Part shown: positions 17,037 through 24,903 of the stretch, piece by piece
Position numbering within the stretch: the stretch's first letter is position 1
Layout of the letters: each line of letters starts with the position of its first letter
Source of the DNA: Pelomonas sp. CA6
Lineage (GTDB): Bacteria > Pseudomonadota > Gammaproteobacteria > Burkholderiales > Burkholderiaceae_C
Direction: 5' to 3'
Length of the DNA stretch: 64,000 nucleotides
NCBI RefSeq assembly: GCF_022549225.1
Contig: NZ_JAKZFD010000002.1
Location: 432,817-496,816, forward strand
The notes under the pieces: model-generated
The model's input: only the letters and a program-made list of their open reading frames with translations
Told to the model about the DNA's origin: nothing
The model's database searches: none
Program-made: the position numbers and the translations under genes

Positions 17037-19094
17037 CTACGGGGATCTCCGTGTGCAGGACTCGCGCACGACCAGCGCCACCGGCATCACGGCGGGCGCC
17101 GTGTGGGTGTCGGTGTCGGATCCGGTGTCGAGTTCCGCGGCCAGCGCCACCAGCGCCTGCCCGCCCAGCGCGGCAATGGGCACGCGCACGGTCGTCAGCG
17201 CCGGGCGCACATAGCGGGCGATGGGGATGTCGTCGAAGCCGGCCAGCGCGATGTCCTCGGGCACGCGCAGGCCGGCGTCGGTCAGCGCCTGCAGCGCGCC
17301 GACGGCCATGATGTCGTTGGCGCAGAAGAGCACGTCGGGCCGCTCGGGCGGCTGCTGCAGCGCCAGCGCCCGGCCGGCGCGGCGGCCGCCGTCCTCGCTG
17401 AAGTCGCCGTCCAGCAGCAGCGCGCGGCGGCCCGGGGGCAGGCCGTCGCGGTAGCCGCGCAGGCGCTCGCGCGCCTCCCAGTTGCCGGCCGGGCCGCCGA
17501 GGAAGGCGATGCGCTGGAAGCCCTGCGCCACCAGGTGCTCGGTCATCGCGCGCGCGCCGCCGAAGTTGTCGACGACGAAGGCGGGATGCTGGGTCTGCGA
17601 CACGCCGGAGTTGAGCAGCACGGTGGGCAGGCCCGCGGGCAGGTTGCGCGCGAGGAAGTCCTCGTCCTCGTCGGCATGCGGCGACATCACCAGCAATCCG
17701 TCCACGCGGCCGTTCATCGCGCGCAGCGCGGCGGCGGCTTCCTCGGCATCGCCGTGGGAGCTGGACAGCAGCAGGTGCAGGCCGCGCGCGCGCGCCGCCT
17801 GGTCGATGCCGCGGATCAGCTCGGAGAAGAACTCGCCGTGCAGGTCGGGCAGCAGCGCACCTATGGTGTCGGTGCGCCGCGTGATCAGGCTGCGCGCGGC
17901 GCCGGACGGGGCATAGCGCAGTTCGCGGGCGAGTTGCAGGATGCGCTCGCGCGTGTCGGGCAGCACGTTGTCCGCGCCATTGAGCGCGCGCGACACGGTG
18001 GCCACCGAGACTCCGGCGGCGCGGGCGACATCCTTGATCGTGGCGGGCATGGGGCTCATCCTGAGTGGCGGGGGAGGCGATGCTAGCGCGCCCCTCCTGC
18101 GGGTCCCCTCCTCCCGTCCGCCGGCCAGCGCCACCCGGGCCGCGCCCAGCAGCACCGGCTGCGCATGCGTCACCAGGCGCACCGGCACCTCCGCCAGCGC
18201 CTGCGAAAAACTGCCCTTGGCCGCGAAGCGCGCGCGGAAGGCCGGATCGGCCAACCAGGCCCGCGTGGCCTGCGGCAGCCCGCCGACCAGGTAGACGCCG
18301 TCCCAGGCGCCCAGCATCAGCGCCGCGTCGCCCGCGACCGCGGCCAGCGCCTGCGCGAACAGCCGCAGCGCCCGCTCGGCGCGCGCGTCATGGCCCTCGC
18401 GGGCGCGCCGCACGATCTCCTCGGGCGCGCAGTCGTCGCCAGCGGCGCCGTCGTCCGCCAGCGCGGCATACAGATGCGCCAGCCCCGGGCCACTGGCCAC
18501 GCGCTCCCAGCTGACGCGGTCGAAGCGCCGCCTCAAGGCCTGCGCGACGGCGGCTTCCTCTTCGTTCTCCGGCGCGTAGGCGGCCTGGCCGCCCTCGGTG
18601 TCCAGCACCTGCACCTGGCCGTCCTCCACCAGGGCCAGCGCAATGCCCAGCCCGGTGCCCGCGCCGACCACGGCGTGGCGGCGCCGCGCCGCGGGGGCGG
18701 CCGCGTCGGCGTTCGCGCAGGGCCACAGCAGCGGCGCCTCGTCCTCCTGCAGCAGCGGCAGCGCATGGGCGGCGGCGGCCAGGTCGTTGAGCAGTGCGAC
18801 GCGCTCCAGTCCCAGCTCGCGCTGCAGCGCATCGGCGTCGACCAGCCAGGGCAGGTTGGTCATCTGCACGCGGCGGCCGCGCACCCGGCCGGCCACGCAC
18901 AGCAGGGCGTGGCGCACCGTCGCGCCGCAGCTGTCCAGGTAGGCGCGGCAGGCCTCGGCGGCGCTGGCGAAACCCGCGGCCGCATGGCTCTGGAGGTGCA
19001 GCAGCCGGGGCTGGCCGTCGGCGCCGGGCTCGGCCAGCGCCAGGCGCATGTTGGTGCCGCCCAGGTCCACGACCAGCCAGCGCTGCAGGCTCAT
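17037..19094 (-). CDS. Glucokinase fused in frame to a LacI-family transcriptional regulator
   Basis: One uninterrupted 685-codon frame. Residues 1 to about 325 are a bacterial glucokinase (PF02685 type, not ROK): VVDLGGTNMRLALAE, LLNDLAAAAHALPLL, VGAGTGLGIALAL, EGGQAAYAPENEEEA, ERVASGPGLAHLYAAL and GVYLVGGLPQ. After QPVLLGAARVALAGG, where glucokinases normally end, an Arg- and Pro-rich linker (about 22 residues) leads into a complete LacI regulator from residue 348: the helix-turn-helix TIKDVARAAGVSVATVSRAL, then a periplasmic-binding-like effector domain (VLFCANDIMAVGALQAL, ALAGFDDIPIARYVRPALTT). There is no stop between the halves, but an internal ATG with a fair Shine-Dalgarno at 18050 could also yield the regulator alone (337 aa). 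The kinase would phosphorylate glucose released by the beta-glucosidase; the regulator probably binds the 20485-20504 palindrome. Some Burkholderia and Ralstonia have a comparable glucokinase-RpiR fusion; a LacI version is unusual to me. Confidence 0.8.
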   Translation of the reverse strand: MSLQRWLVVDLGGTNMRLALAEPGADGQPRLLHLQSHAAAGFASAAEACRAYLDSCGATVRHALLCVAGRVRGRRVQMTNLPWLVDADALQRELGLERVALLNDLAAAAHALPLLQEDEAPLLWPCANADAAAPAARRRHAVVGAGTGLGIALALVEDGQVQVLDTEGGQAAYAPENEEEAAVAQALRRRFDRVSWERVASGPGLAHLYAALADDGAAGDDCAPEEIVRRAREGHDARAERALRLFAQALAAVAGDAALMLGAWDGVYLVGGLPQATRAWLADPAFRARFAAKGSFSQALAEVPVRLVTHAQPVLLGAARVALAGGREEGTRRRGALASPPPPLRMSPMPATIKDVARAAGVSVATVSRALNGADNVLPDTRERILQLARELRYAPSGAARSLITRRTDTIGALLPDLHGEFFSELIRGIDQAARARGLHLLLSSSHGDAEEAAAALRAMNGRVDGLLVMSPHADEDEDFLARNLPAGLPTVLLNSGVSQTQHPAFVVDNFGGARAMTEHLVAQGFQRIAFLGGPAGNWEARERLRGYRDGLPPGRRALLLDGDFSEDGGRRAGRALALQQPPERPDVLFCANDIMAVGALQALTDAGLRVPEDIALAGFDDIPIARYVRPALTTVRVPIAALGGQALVALAAELDTGSDTDTHTAPAVMPVALVVRESCTRRSP
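18048..18062 (-). promoter_or_regulatory. Possible internal start (RBS plus ATG) of the LacI regulator inside the glucokinase frame
   Basis: On the minus strand AGGA (18062-18059) lies 8 nt before the ATG at 18050 (MPATIKDVARAA). This is a normal spacing and the natural N-terminus of a LacI protein. A second in-frame ATG at 18059 overlaps the AGGA. The signal allows a separate regulator to be made beside, or instead of, the fusion. Confidence 0.5.
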
Positions 19095-19095
19095 T

Positions 19096-20463
19096 TCAGC
19101 GGTCCAGCGCGGCGCCGTGGCTGGCGATCACGTCGGCGTAGAAGCGCGCGCTGGCCTTGGGCGTGCGCTGCAGCGTCTCGAAGTCCACATGGACCAGCCC
19201 GAAGCGCTTGGCAAAGCCCAGCGCCCATTCCAGGTTGTCCAGCAGCGACCAGGCGCAGTAGCCGCGCACGTCGGCCCCGCGCGCGATCGCGTCGCGCACC
19301 GCGCCGAGGTGGGTGCGCAGGTAGTGCACGCGCAGCGGGTCGTCGACGCGGCCGTCCACCGGCTTGGGCGGGTCGTAGAAGGCGGCGCCGTTCTCGGTCA
19401 CGTACAGCGGCAGCCCGCCATAGCGTTCGCTCATCCACAGCAAGGTGTCGGTGAGGCTTTGCGGATGCAGCTCCCAGCCGGTCTCGGTATAGATGGCGCC
19501 GGGCTGGCGCACCGGGCTGGCGGGCACCGGCCAGGCCTGCGCGTCGTGGCGCACCACCGCGCGGGTGTAGTAGTTCAGCCCGAGGAAGTCCACCGGCGCC
19601 TTCAGCGCCTCCACCTCGGCATCCGACCAGTCCGGCCAGGCGGCGCCGAAGACCTCGCGCAGCTCCTCCGGGTAGCGGCCCAGCAGCGCCGGGTCCAGGT
19701 ACTGGCGGTTCATGTAGGCGTCGGCCAGGCGCTGCGCATGGCGGTCGGCCTCGCTGGCGTCGGGCATCACATGCTTGGGTTCGATGTTGACCACCAGCCC
19801 GATCTGCTGCCGGCCCACCGCCCGGTAGGCCTGCACGGCGCGCGCATGCGACTGCATCAGCCGGTGGGCGGCAATCGCCGCCTCGTGCGCGCTGCGGTGG
19901 CCCGGCGCGAGCACGCCGTGCATGTAGCCGCCGTCGGCCACCACCCAGGGTTCGTTGATGGTCGCCCACAGCGGCACGCGGTCGTCCAGCGCGCTCCAGC
20001 AGACTTGGGCGTAGTCGGCAAACCAGTCGGCGATGTCCGGGTTCAGCCAGCCGCCGCGGTCGTCCAGCGCGGCCGGCAGGTCCCAGTGGTACAGCGTCGC
20101 CATCGGCGTGATGCCGGCGCGCAGCAGTTCGTCCACCAGGCGCTCGTAAAAGCCCAGGCCGGCGGCATTGACGCGGCCGCGCCCCTCGGGCATCACGCGG
20201 CCCCAGGCGATGCTGAAGCGGTAGGTGGTGAGCCCCAGCTCGCGCATCAGCGCGACGTCCTCGCGCATGCGGCGGTAGTGGTCACAGGCGATGTCGCCGG
20301 TGTCGCCGCCCAGCACGCGGCCCGGCGTGCGCACGAAGCGGTCCCAGATGCTGGCACCGGCGCCATCGGCGCGCGGCGAGCCCTCGATCTGGTAGGCCGA
20401 GGTGGCGCAGCCCCACAGGAAGCCGGGCGGAAAGCCGGACGCGGCAGCAGACCTTGAATCCAT
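19096..20463 (-). CDS. GH1 beta-glucosidase
   Basis: A 455-residue cytoplasmic protein of normal GH1 length. It begins with the N-terminal signature FLWGCATSAYQIEG and has WDLPAALDDRGGW, the acid/base Glu in TINEP near residue 170, NYYTRAVV and the nucleophile Glu in YVTENGAAF near residue 356, followed by GYCAWSLLDNLEWALGFAKR. It is the first gene of the glucan operon, with a good Shine-Dalgarno (AGGAG just before the ATG) and the LacI operator 22 bp upstream. I infer that it hydrolyses sophorose and short beta-1,2-gluco-oligosaccharides to glucose, which the next gene's kinase domain phosphorylates. Sequence alone does not fix its linkage preference. Confidence 0.93.
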   Translation of the reverse strand: MDSRSAAASGFPPGFLWGCATSAYQIEGSPRADGAGASIWDRFVRTPGRVLGGDTGDIACDHYRRMREDVALMRELGLTTYRFSIAWGRVMPEGRGRVNAAGLGFYERLVDELLRAGITPMATLYHWDLPAALDDRGGWLNPDIADWFADYAQVCWSALDDRVPLWATINEPWVVADGGYMHGVLAPGHRSAHEAAIAAHRLMQSHARAVQAYRAVGRQQIGLVVNIEPKHVMPDASEADRHAQRLADAYMNRQYLDPALLGRYPEELREVFGAAWPDWSDAEVEALKAPVDFLGLNYYTRAVVRHDAQAWPVPASPVRQPGAIYTETGWELHPQSLTDTLLWMSERYGGLPLYVTENGAAFYDPPKPVDGRVDDPLRVHYLRTHLGAVRDAIARGADVRGYCAWSLLDNLEWALGFAKRFGLVHVDFETLQRTPKASARFYADVIASHGAALDR

Positions 20464-20484
20464 GTCTCCTCGTTCTTTCTGACG

Positions 20485-20504
20485 CCATGTAAACGTTTAC
20501 ATGG
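20485..20504. promoter_or_regulatory. Perfect 20-bp LacI-type operator
   Basis: CCATGTAAACGTTTACATGG is a perfect inverted repeat with the central ACGT typical of LacI/GalR-family operators (TGTAAACGTTTACA core). It lies 22 bp before the GH1 start and just downstream of a TTGACA-like -35 (20529-20534), so binding would block transcription of the glucan operon. The operon encodes its own LacI-type regulator. Confidence 0.85.
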
Positions 20505-20505
20505 A

Positions 20506-20534
20506 CTGTCGCAGCAGCCAGCTGGGCTTGTCAA
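20506..20534 (-). promoter_or_regulatory. Putative promoter of the beta-1,2-glucan operon
   Basis: On the minus strand a perfect -35 TTGACA (20534-20529) is followed after 17-18 nt by a weak -10 (CGACAG or GACAGT). The LacI palindrome begins 1-2 nt further on, near the expected transcription start. Confidence 0.5.
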
Positions 20535-20650
20535 TAGCGCGCTTACCCGGGGCTGCCGGGCTGTCGCGCGGGCGCCGCGCGGTGCCGCCGGCCATCGTTC
20601 GTGCGGCGCCCGGACGGCGAAGGGGTGGCGCGCTGAATAAGATCTCGCCT

Positions 20651-23600
20651 ATGCGATTTCCCTTTCGTGGCCTGGCGCTGCTGTTGTGGATGGGCGTGGC
20701 TGCCGCGAACGCGAATCCGGCGGGCCAGAGCCTGGAGGTGCAGTTCCGCAGCGTGGCCGTGCCCCAGAACACCGTGCCCACGCTGGCGCAGGACCGCGCC
20801 GGCTTCATCTGGGTGGCGACCAGCCGCGGCCTGACCCGTTACGACGGCTACCGCCTGCGCCCCATCGAGCAGGCGGGGCCGACGCCGGCCCAGCGCAGCC
20901 TGGGCTGGGTGCGCGCGCTGGCGCCCACGCGCGATGGCCGCATGTGGATAGGCACGGAGTTCCTCGGCCTGATGGTCTTCGACCCGGAGCAGGAGCGCGT
21001 GGAGGCGCAGGGCAGCGTGCGTGGCGCGGCCGGGCCGCATGCGCCGATCCGCGCGCTGGCCGAGGACGCCGAGGGCACGATCTGGGTGGGCACCGTGGGC
21101 CAGGGCCTGCAGCGCTATCACCCGGCGACGCGCCACTTCGAAGCCCAGGATTTGCGCTGGCAGGGCGAGCCCGAGACCCGCGTGCTGGCGCTGCGCGTGG
21201 GGCGCGACGGCACGGTCTGGGCGGGTCACTGGCGCGGGTTGTCGCGCCGCCATGAGGGTGTCTGGGAATCGCTGGCGCTGCCGGACCTGCCGCCCGGCGG
21301 CAGCCCGGTGCTGGCGCTGACCGAGACGCGCGACGGCCGGATCTGGCTGGGCACGCAGGACGGTCACCTGGGCGTGGTCGAGGAACAGGACGGCGGCGCC
21401 CGCGTGCGCTGGGTGCAGCGGCTGAAGGCGCCCATCCAGGCGCTGGCGCAGGCCGAGGACGGCTTGCTGTGGGTGGGCAGCAAGGTCGGTCTGCTGTGGG
21501 TGGACCCCGAGCAGGGCCGGCTGCAGGCCTGGCTGCGCCACGACGCGCGCCGGCCCACCAGCCTGGCGGGCAATGACGTCAGCGGGCTGCTGCGCGACCA
21601 CAGCGGCGCGATGTGGGTGACGGGCTACGGCCTGGGCCTGCAGCGCCACCGCCATCATCCGGCGTTGGCCGTGCGCGGCCCCGACGCCGCCGGGCCGCTG
21701 ACCGAGGTCGACGTGCGCGCGCTGCTGGCGCGGCGCGATGGCGAGGTGCTGGCGCCCACCCAGGCCGGCCCCGTCGTGCGGCTGGACGGCCGGCCCGGGC
21801 GCGAGCTGGCGACGCTGGGCGTCTGGCCGCGCGAGCGCGGCGCCATCGTCGACGCGCTGACCGAGGCGACCGACGGCAGCGTCTGGCTGGCCTCCGCCGG
21901 CCGGCTGGAGCACCGCACGGCCCAGGGCCGGCTGCTGCGCGACTGGCCGCTGGACGGCGGCCGCGCGCAGCGCCTGCTGGTGCGCGCCAATGGCGAGCTG
22001 TGGTTGGGCATGCAGGAGGGGCTGTACCGGCTCGCCGGTCCCGCCGCCGCGGCCGTCGACCGGGTGACGCTGGCCGGCGGCGAGGCGCTGCACGGCGGCA
22101 TTTACGCGCTGCTTGAAGAACCCGGCGGCGCGCTCTGGGTGGGCGGCCAGCAGGGCCTGTTCCGCGAACAGGGCGGCGCGCTGGCGGCCGTGGCGCAGGC
22201 GCCGGACGAGGCCTTGGGCAGCCCCATCGTGATGGGCCTGCTGCGCGCGCGCGACGGCACGCTGTGGGTGGACACGCCGGCCAGCGGCCTGCACCGCCTG
22301 CGCGGCTGGGACGGCCAGGGCCGGGCGCGCTTCGAGCGCGTCGGCGAGCGCCACGGCCAGGAAGGCGTGTTCGGCGGCAACCTGCACGAGGACGCGCAGG
22401 GCCGCATCTGGAGCCAGCTGGCCGTCTACGATCCGCGCGCCGACCGGCTGGACAGCTTCGGCGCCGCCGAGGGCGCGGACTTTGGCAGCTTCTGGTTCTT
22501 CGCCAGCACCGAACTGCCCGGCGGCGGCCTGCTGTTCGGCGGCAGCCGCGGCTTGCTGCGTGTGCAGCCCGAGGCCTACCGGCCGACCGCGCAGCCGGTG
22601 CCGCTGGTGATCAGCGCGCTGCGCGTCAACGGCCAGCCCTACCACCCGCAGGGCCTGCAGCAGGGGCTGCGCCTGCCCGCCGGCACACGCACGCTGGGCG
22701 TGGAGTTCGCCGGGCTGGACTACGCCGACCCCGGCCGGCTGCGCTACCAGTACCGGCTGCAAGGCCTGGACAACGAATGGACCAGCGCTGACGCCAGCGC
22801 GCGCAGCCCCAGCTTCGGCCCGCTGTGGCCGGGCCGCTATGTGCTGCAGATGCGCGCGGCCGCGCAGCCGGCCGTCGGCGAACCGGCCGAGCTGGACCTG
22901 CCGGTGGTGCTGCTGCCCGCCTGGTGGCAGACCCTGTGGGCGCAGCTGGCCGCCGTCGCGCTGGGGCTGGGCGCGGTCTGGGCCTGGGTGCGCTGGCGCA
23001 CCCGCGTGCTGCGTCGCCGCGAGGCCGAGCTGCAGGCCCAGGTGGAGGCGCGCACCGCCGAGCTGCGCGAGGCCAGCCTGACCGACACCCTCACCGGCCT
23101 GCGCAACCGCCGCTACCTGGAGCTGCGCCTGCGCGACGACCTGCGGCTGTGCCTGCGCCGCTTCGAGCCGCCGGGCGGCGAGCCGGGCCTGGACGGCGAC
23201 CTGGTCCTGATGCTGCTGGACCTGGACCTCTTCAAGCGCATCAACGACACCCATGGCCATGCCGCCGGCGACGCGGTGCTGACCCAGCTGGCGCAACGGC
23301 TGCGCGCGGTCTTCCGCGACACCGATTCGCTGGTGCGCTGGGGCGGCGAGGAGGTGCTGGCGCTGGTGCGCGAGACGCGCCGCGAGGATGCCGCCGATCT
23401 CGCCGCGCGCGTCTGCGCCGCGGTGCGCGAGCAGCCTTTCGACATCGGCGACGGCCACCGGCTGCAGGTCACCGTGTCCATCGGCTTCGCGGCCTTCCCG
23501 CTGGACCTGCGCCGACCGCGCGCCTGGGACTGGCAGAGCAGCCTCAACCTCGCCGATTCGGCGCTCTACGCGGCCAAGGCGCTGGGACGCGATGGCTTTG

Positions 23601-23728
23601 TGGGCGCCGTGTCCGCCGACGGCCTGGATCCGCGCGACGCGCCGCGCGACGCGCGGGACTGGCTGCGCGGCGACCCGCGTCTGGTCGTGCGCGCCAGCCG
23701 GGTGCTCAGCGTCCCGCTTGCAGTGTGA
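20651..23728 (+). CDS. Periplasmic-propeller sensor diguanylate cyclase (reg_prop, Y_Y_Y, GGDEF)
   Basis: A 1025-residue inner-membrane protein. Start MRFPFRGLALLLWM gives a signal peptide (cleavage near NANP, residue 22). Two-component-regulator propeller repeats follow (FIWVATSRGLTRYDGY, RMWIGTEFLGLMVFDP, TIWVGTVGQGLQRYHP and more), then a Y_Y_Y domain (FAGLDYADPGRLRYQYRLQG), one membrane segment near residues 760-782, a short coiled-coil-like linker and a C-terminal GGDEF domain (TLTGLRNRRYLE, DLDLFKRINDTHGHAAGD). The active-site motif reads GGEEV instead of GG(D/E)EF, and an RxxD inhibitory site (RDTD) lies five residues before it. It is divergent from the glucan operon and shares its 187-bp control region, so it may sense a related ligand. 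The 3' end overlaps the next, opposite gene by 23 bp. Confidence 0.88.
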   Translation: MRFPFRGLALLLWMGVAAANANPAGQSLEVQFRSVAVPQNTVPTLAQDRAGFIWVATSRGLTRYDGYRLRPIEQAGPTPAQRSLGWVRALAPTRDGRMWIGTEFLGLMVFDPEQERVEAQGSVRGAAGPHAPIRALAEDAEGTIWVGTVGQGLQRYHPATRHFEAQDLRWQGEPETRVLALRVGRDGTVWAGHWRGLSRRHEGVWESLALPDLPPGGSPVLALTETRDGRIWLGTQDGHLGVVEEQDGGARVRWVQRLKAPIQALAQAEDGLLWVGSKVGLLWVDPEQGRLQAWLRHDARRPTSLAGNDVSGLLRDHSGAMWVTGYGLGLQRHRHHPALAVRGPDAAGPLTEVDVRALLARRDGEVLAPTQAGPVVRLDGRPGRELATLGVWPRERGAIVDALTEATDGSVWLASAGRLEHRTAQGRLLRDWPLDGGRAQRLLVRANGELWLGMQEGLYRLAGPAAAAVDRVTLAGGEALHGGIYALLEEPGGALWVGGQQGLFREQGGALAAVAQAPDEALGSPIVMGLLRARDGTLWVDTPASGLHRLRGWDGQGRARFERVGERHGQEGVFGGNLHEDAQGRIWSQLAVYDPRADRLDSFGAAEGADFGSFWFFASTELPGGGLLFGGSRGLLRVQPEAYRPTAQPVPLVISALRVNGQPYHPQGLQQGLRLPAGTRTLGVEFAGLDYADPGRLRYQYRLQGLDNEWTSADASARSPSFGPLWPGRYVLQMRAAAQPAVGEPAELDLPVVLLPAWWQTLWAQLAAVALGLGAVWAWVRWRTRVLRRREAELQAQVEARTAELREASLTDTLTGLRNRRYLELRLRDDLRLCLRRFEPPGGEPGLDGDLVLMLLDLDLFKRINDTHGHAAGDAVLTQLAQRLRAVFRDTDSLVRWGGEEVLALVRETRREDAADLAARVCAAVREQPFDIGDGHRLQVTVSIGFAAFPLDLRRPRAWDWQSSLNLADSALYAAKALGRDGFVGAVSADGLDPRDAPRDARDWLRGDPRLVVRASRVLSVPLAV

Positions 23729-24818
23729 CGAAGTCGCTGCCCTGGTGGGCGCCGGGGCCGTAGCGCAGCGCGAAGCCGCCCAGGTCCAGGTCGCCCAGCT
23801 GTTCCAGCGCCTGCTGCAGGCCTTCGCGGGTGACCGGCGCGGGCGCGCGGCGCAGGGCCTCCACGAGCACGCGCGCGGACAGATAGCCCTCCAGGCTGAT
23901 GCTGTCGAACTGGCGGTCGCCGGCCTCCGTCATCGCGCGCTGGTAGGCGGCGACCACCGGCAGGCTGGCGTCGTGGGCGTCCGGCACCACCTGCGACAGC
24001 GTGACGCCCTGCATCTGCCGGCCCAGGGCCTGGCGCAGCGGTTCCATCCCGGTGAAGGACAGGCCGTAGAAGGGGCCGCGGAAGCCGGCCTCGCGCGCCT
24101 CGCGGACGAAGGCGGCGCAGCTGTCGTAGGTGCTGGCCATGAAGATTGCGTCGGCCGGGTTGCGGCCGACCAGCGCCTGCACCGCGGCGGCCACCTCGGT
24201 GGAGTTGCGCTTCACGGTGGCCACCGCGCCCAGCTCGATGCCGGCCGGCGCCACCGCGGCGCGTATCGCTTCCAGCCCGGCGCGGCCGTACAGGTCGGCC
24301 TGGTAGAGCACATTGAGCCGGCGCACCTTGGCCGCGCGCATCGCGCGCACCAGCACCTGGCCCTCCTCGCGGTAGCCGGCGCGCACGTTGAAGACCTGGA
24401 CCTGCGCCGGATCGCGCAGGAAATCGGCGCCGGTGAAGGGCGCGACGAAAGGCAGCCGCGCGCGCCGCGCATAGGCCAGCGCGACGCGGCTGGTGGGCGT
24501 GCCCACGTAGCCGAACAGCGCGACCAGGCTGGAGTCCTGGCTCAGCTCGCGCGTGTGGGCCTCGGCGCGCTCGGGCTCGTAGCTGTCGTCGCGGCGCAGC
24601 ACGCGGATGCGCGCGCCGGCGATGCCGCCGCCGCGGTTGACCTGGTCGAACAGCGCCTGCGCGCCCGCGTGATAGCGCTGCCCCAGCAGCGCGGCTGGCC
24701 CGCTGAAGGCGGCCGATGAGCCAAGCAGGATTTCGCCGGCGCGCGACTGCGCGCGCGCCAGCAGAGGCGCGCCAGCCAGCAGCGCCAGCAGGGAACGACG
24801 GCGACAGGGGAGGTTCAT
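23706..24818 (-). CDS. Orphan ABC-type branched-chain amino-acid-like substrate-binding protein
   Basis: A 370-residue periplasmic protein starting MNLPCRRRSLLALLAGAPLL (signal peptide, probable cleavage after ARAQ near residue 25). The core is a Peripla_BP_6 (LivK-like) fold: EILLGSSAAFSGPAALLG, VNRGGGIAGARIRVL, FGYVGTPTSRVALAYA, NVLYQADLYGRAG and AIFMASTYDSCAAFV. There are no permease or ATPase genes beside it, so it may feed a distant transporter or act as a sensory binding protein. Its 3' end overlaps the end of the convergent GGDEF gene by 23 bp. The ligand is not predictable. Confidence 0.87.
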   Translation of the reverse strand: MNLPCRRRSLLALLAGAPLLARAQSRAGEILLGSSAAFSGPAALLGQRYHAGAQALFDQVNRGGGIAGARIRVLRRDDSYEPERAEAHTRELSQDSSLVALFGYVGTPTSRVALAYARRARLPFVAPFTGADFLRDPAQVQVFNVRAGYREEGQVLVRAMRAAKVRRLNVLYQADLYGRAGLEAIRAAVAPAGIELGAVATVKRNSTEVAAAVQALVGRNPADAIFMASTYDSCAAFVREAREAGFRGPFYGLSFTGMEPLRQALGRQMQGVTLSQVVPDAHDASLPVVAAYQRAMTEAGDRQFDSISLEGYLSARVLVEALRRAPAPVTREGLQQALEQLGDLDLGGFALRYGPGAHQGSDFVTLQAGR

Positions 24819-24903
24819 CGTGCCCTCATCTTGGCACCGCCGGCCCGTGCCAGCCAAGACAGGCCCCATGGATCGGGATCAAGAAGCCGGCATGCATGGG
24901 CGA

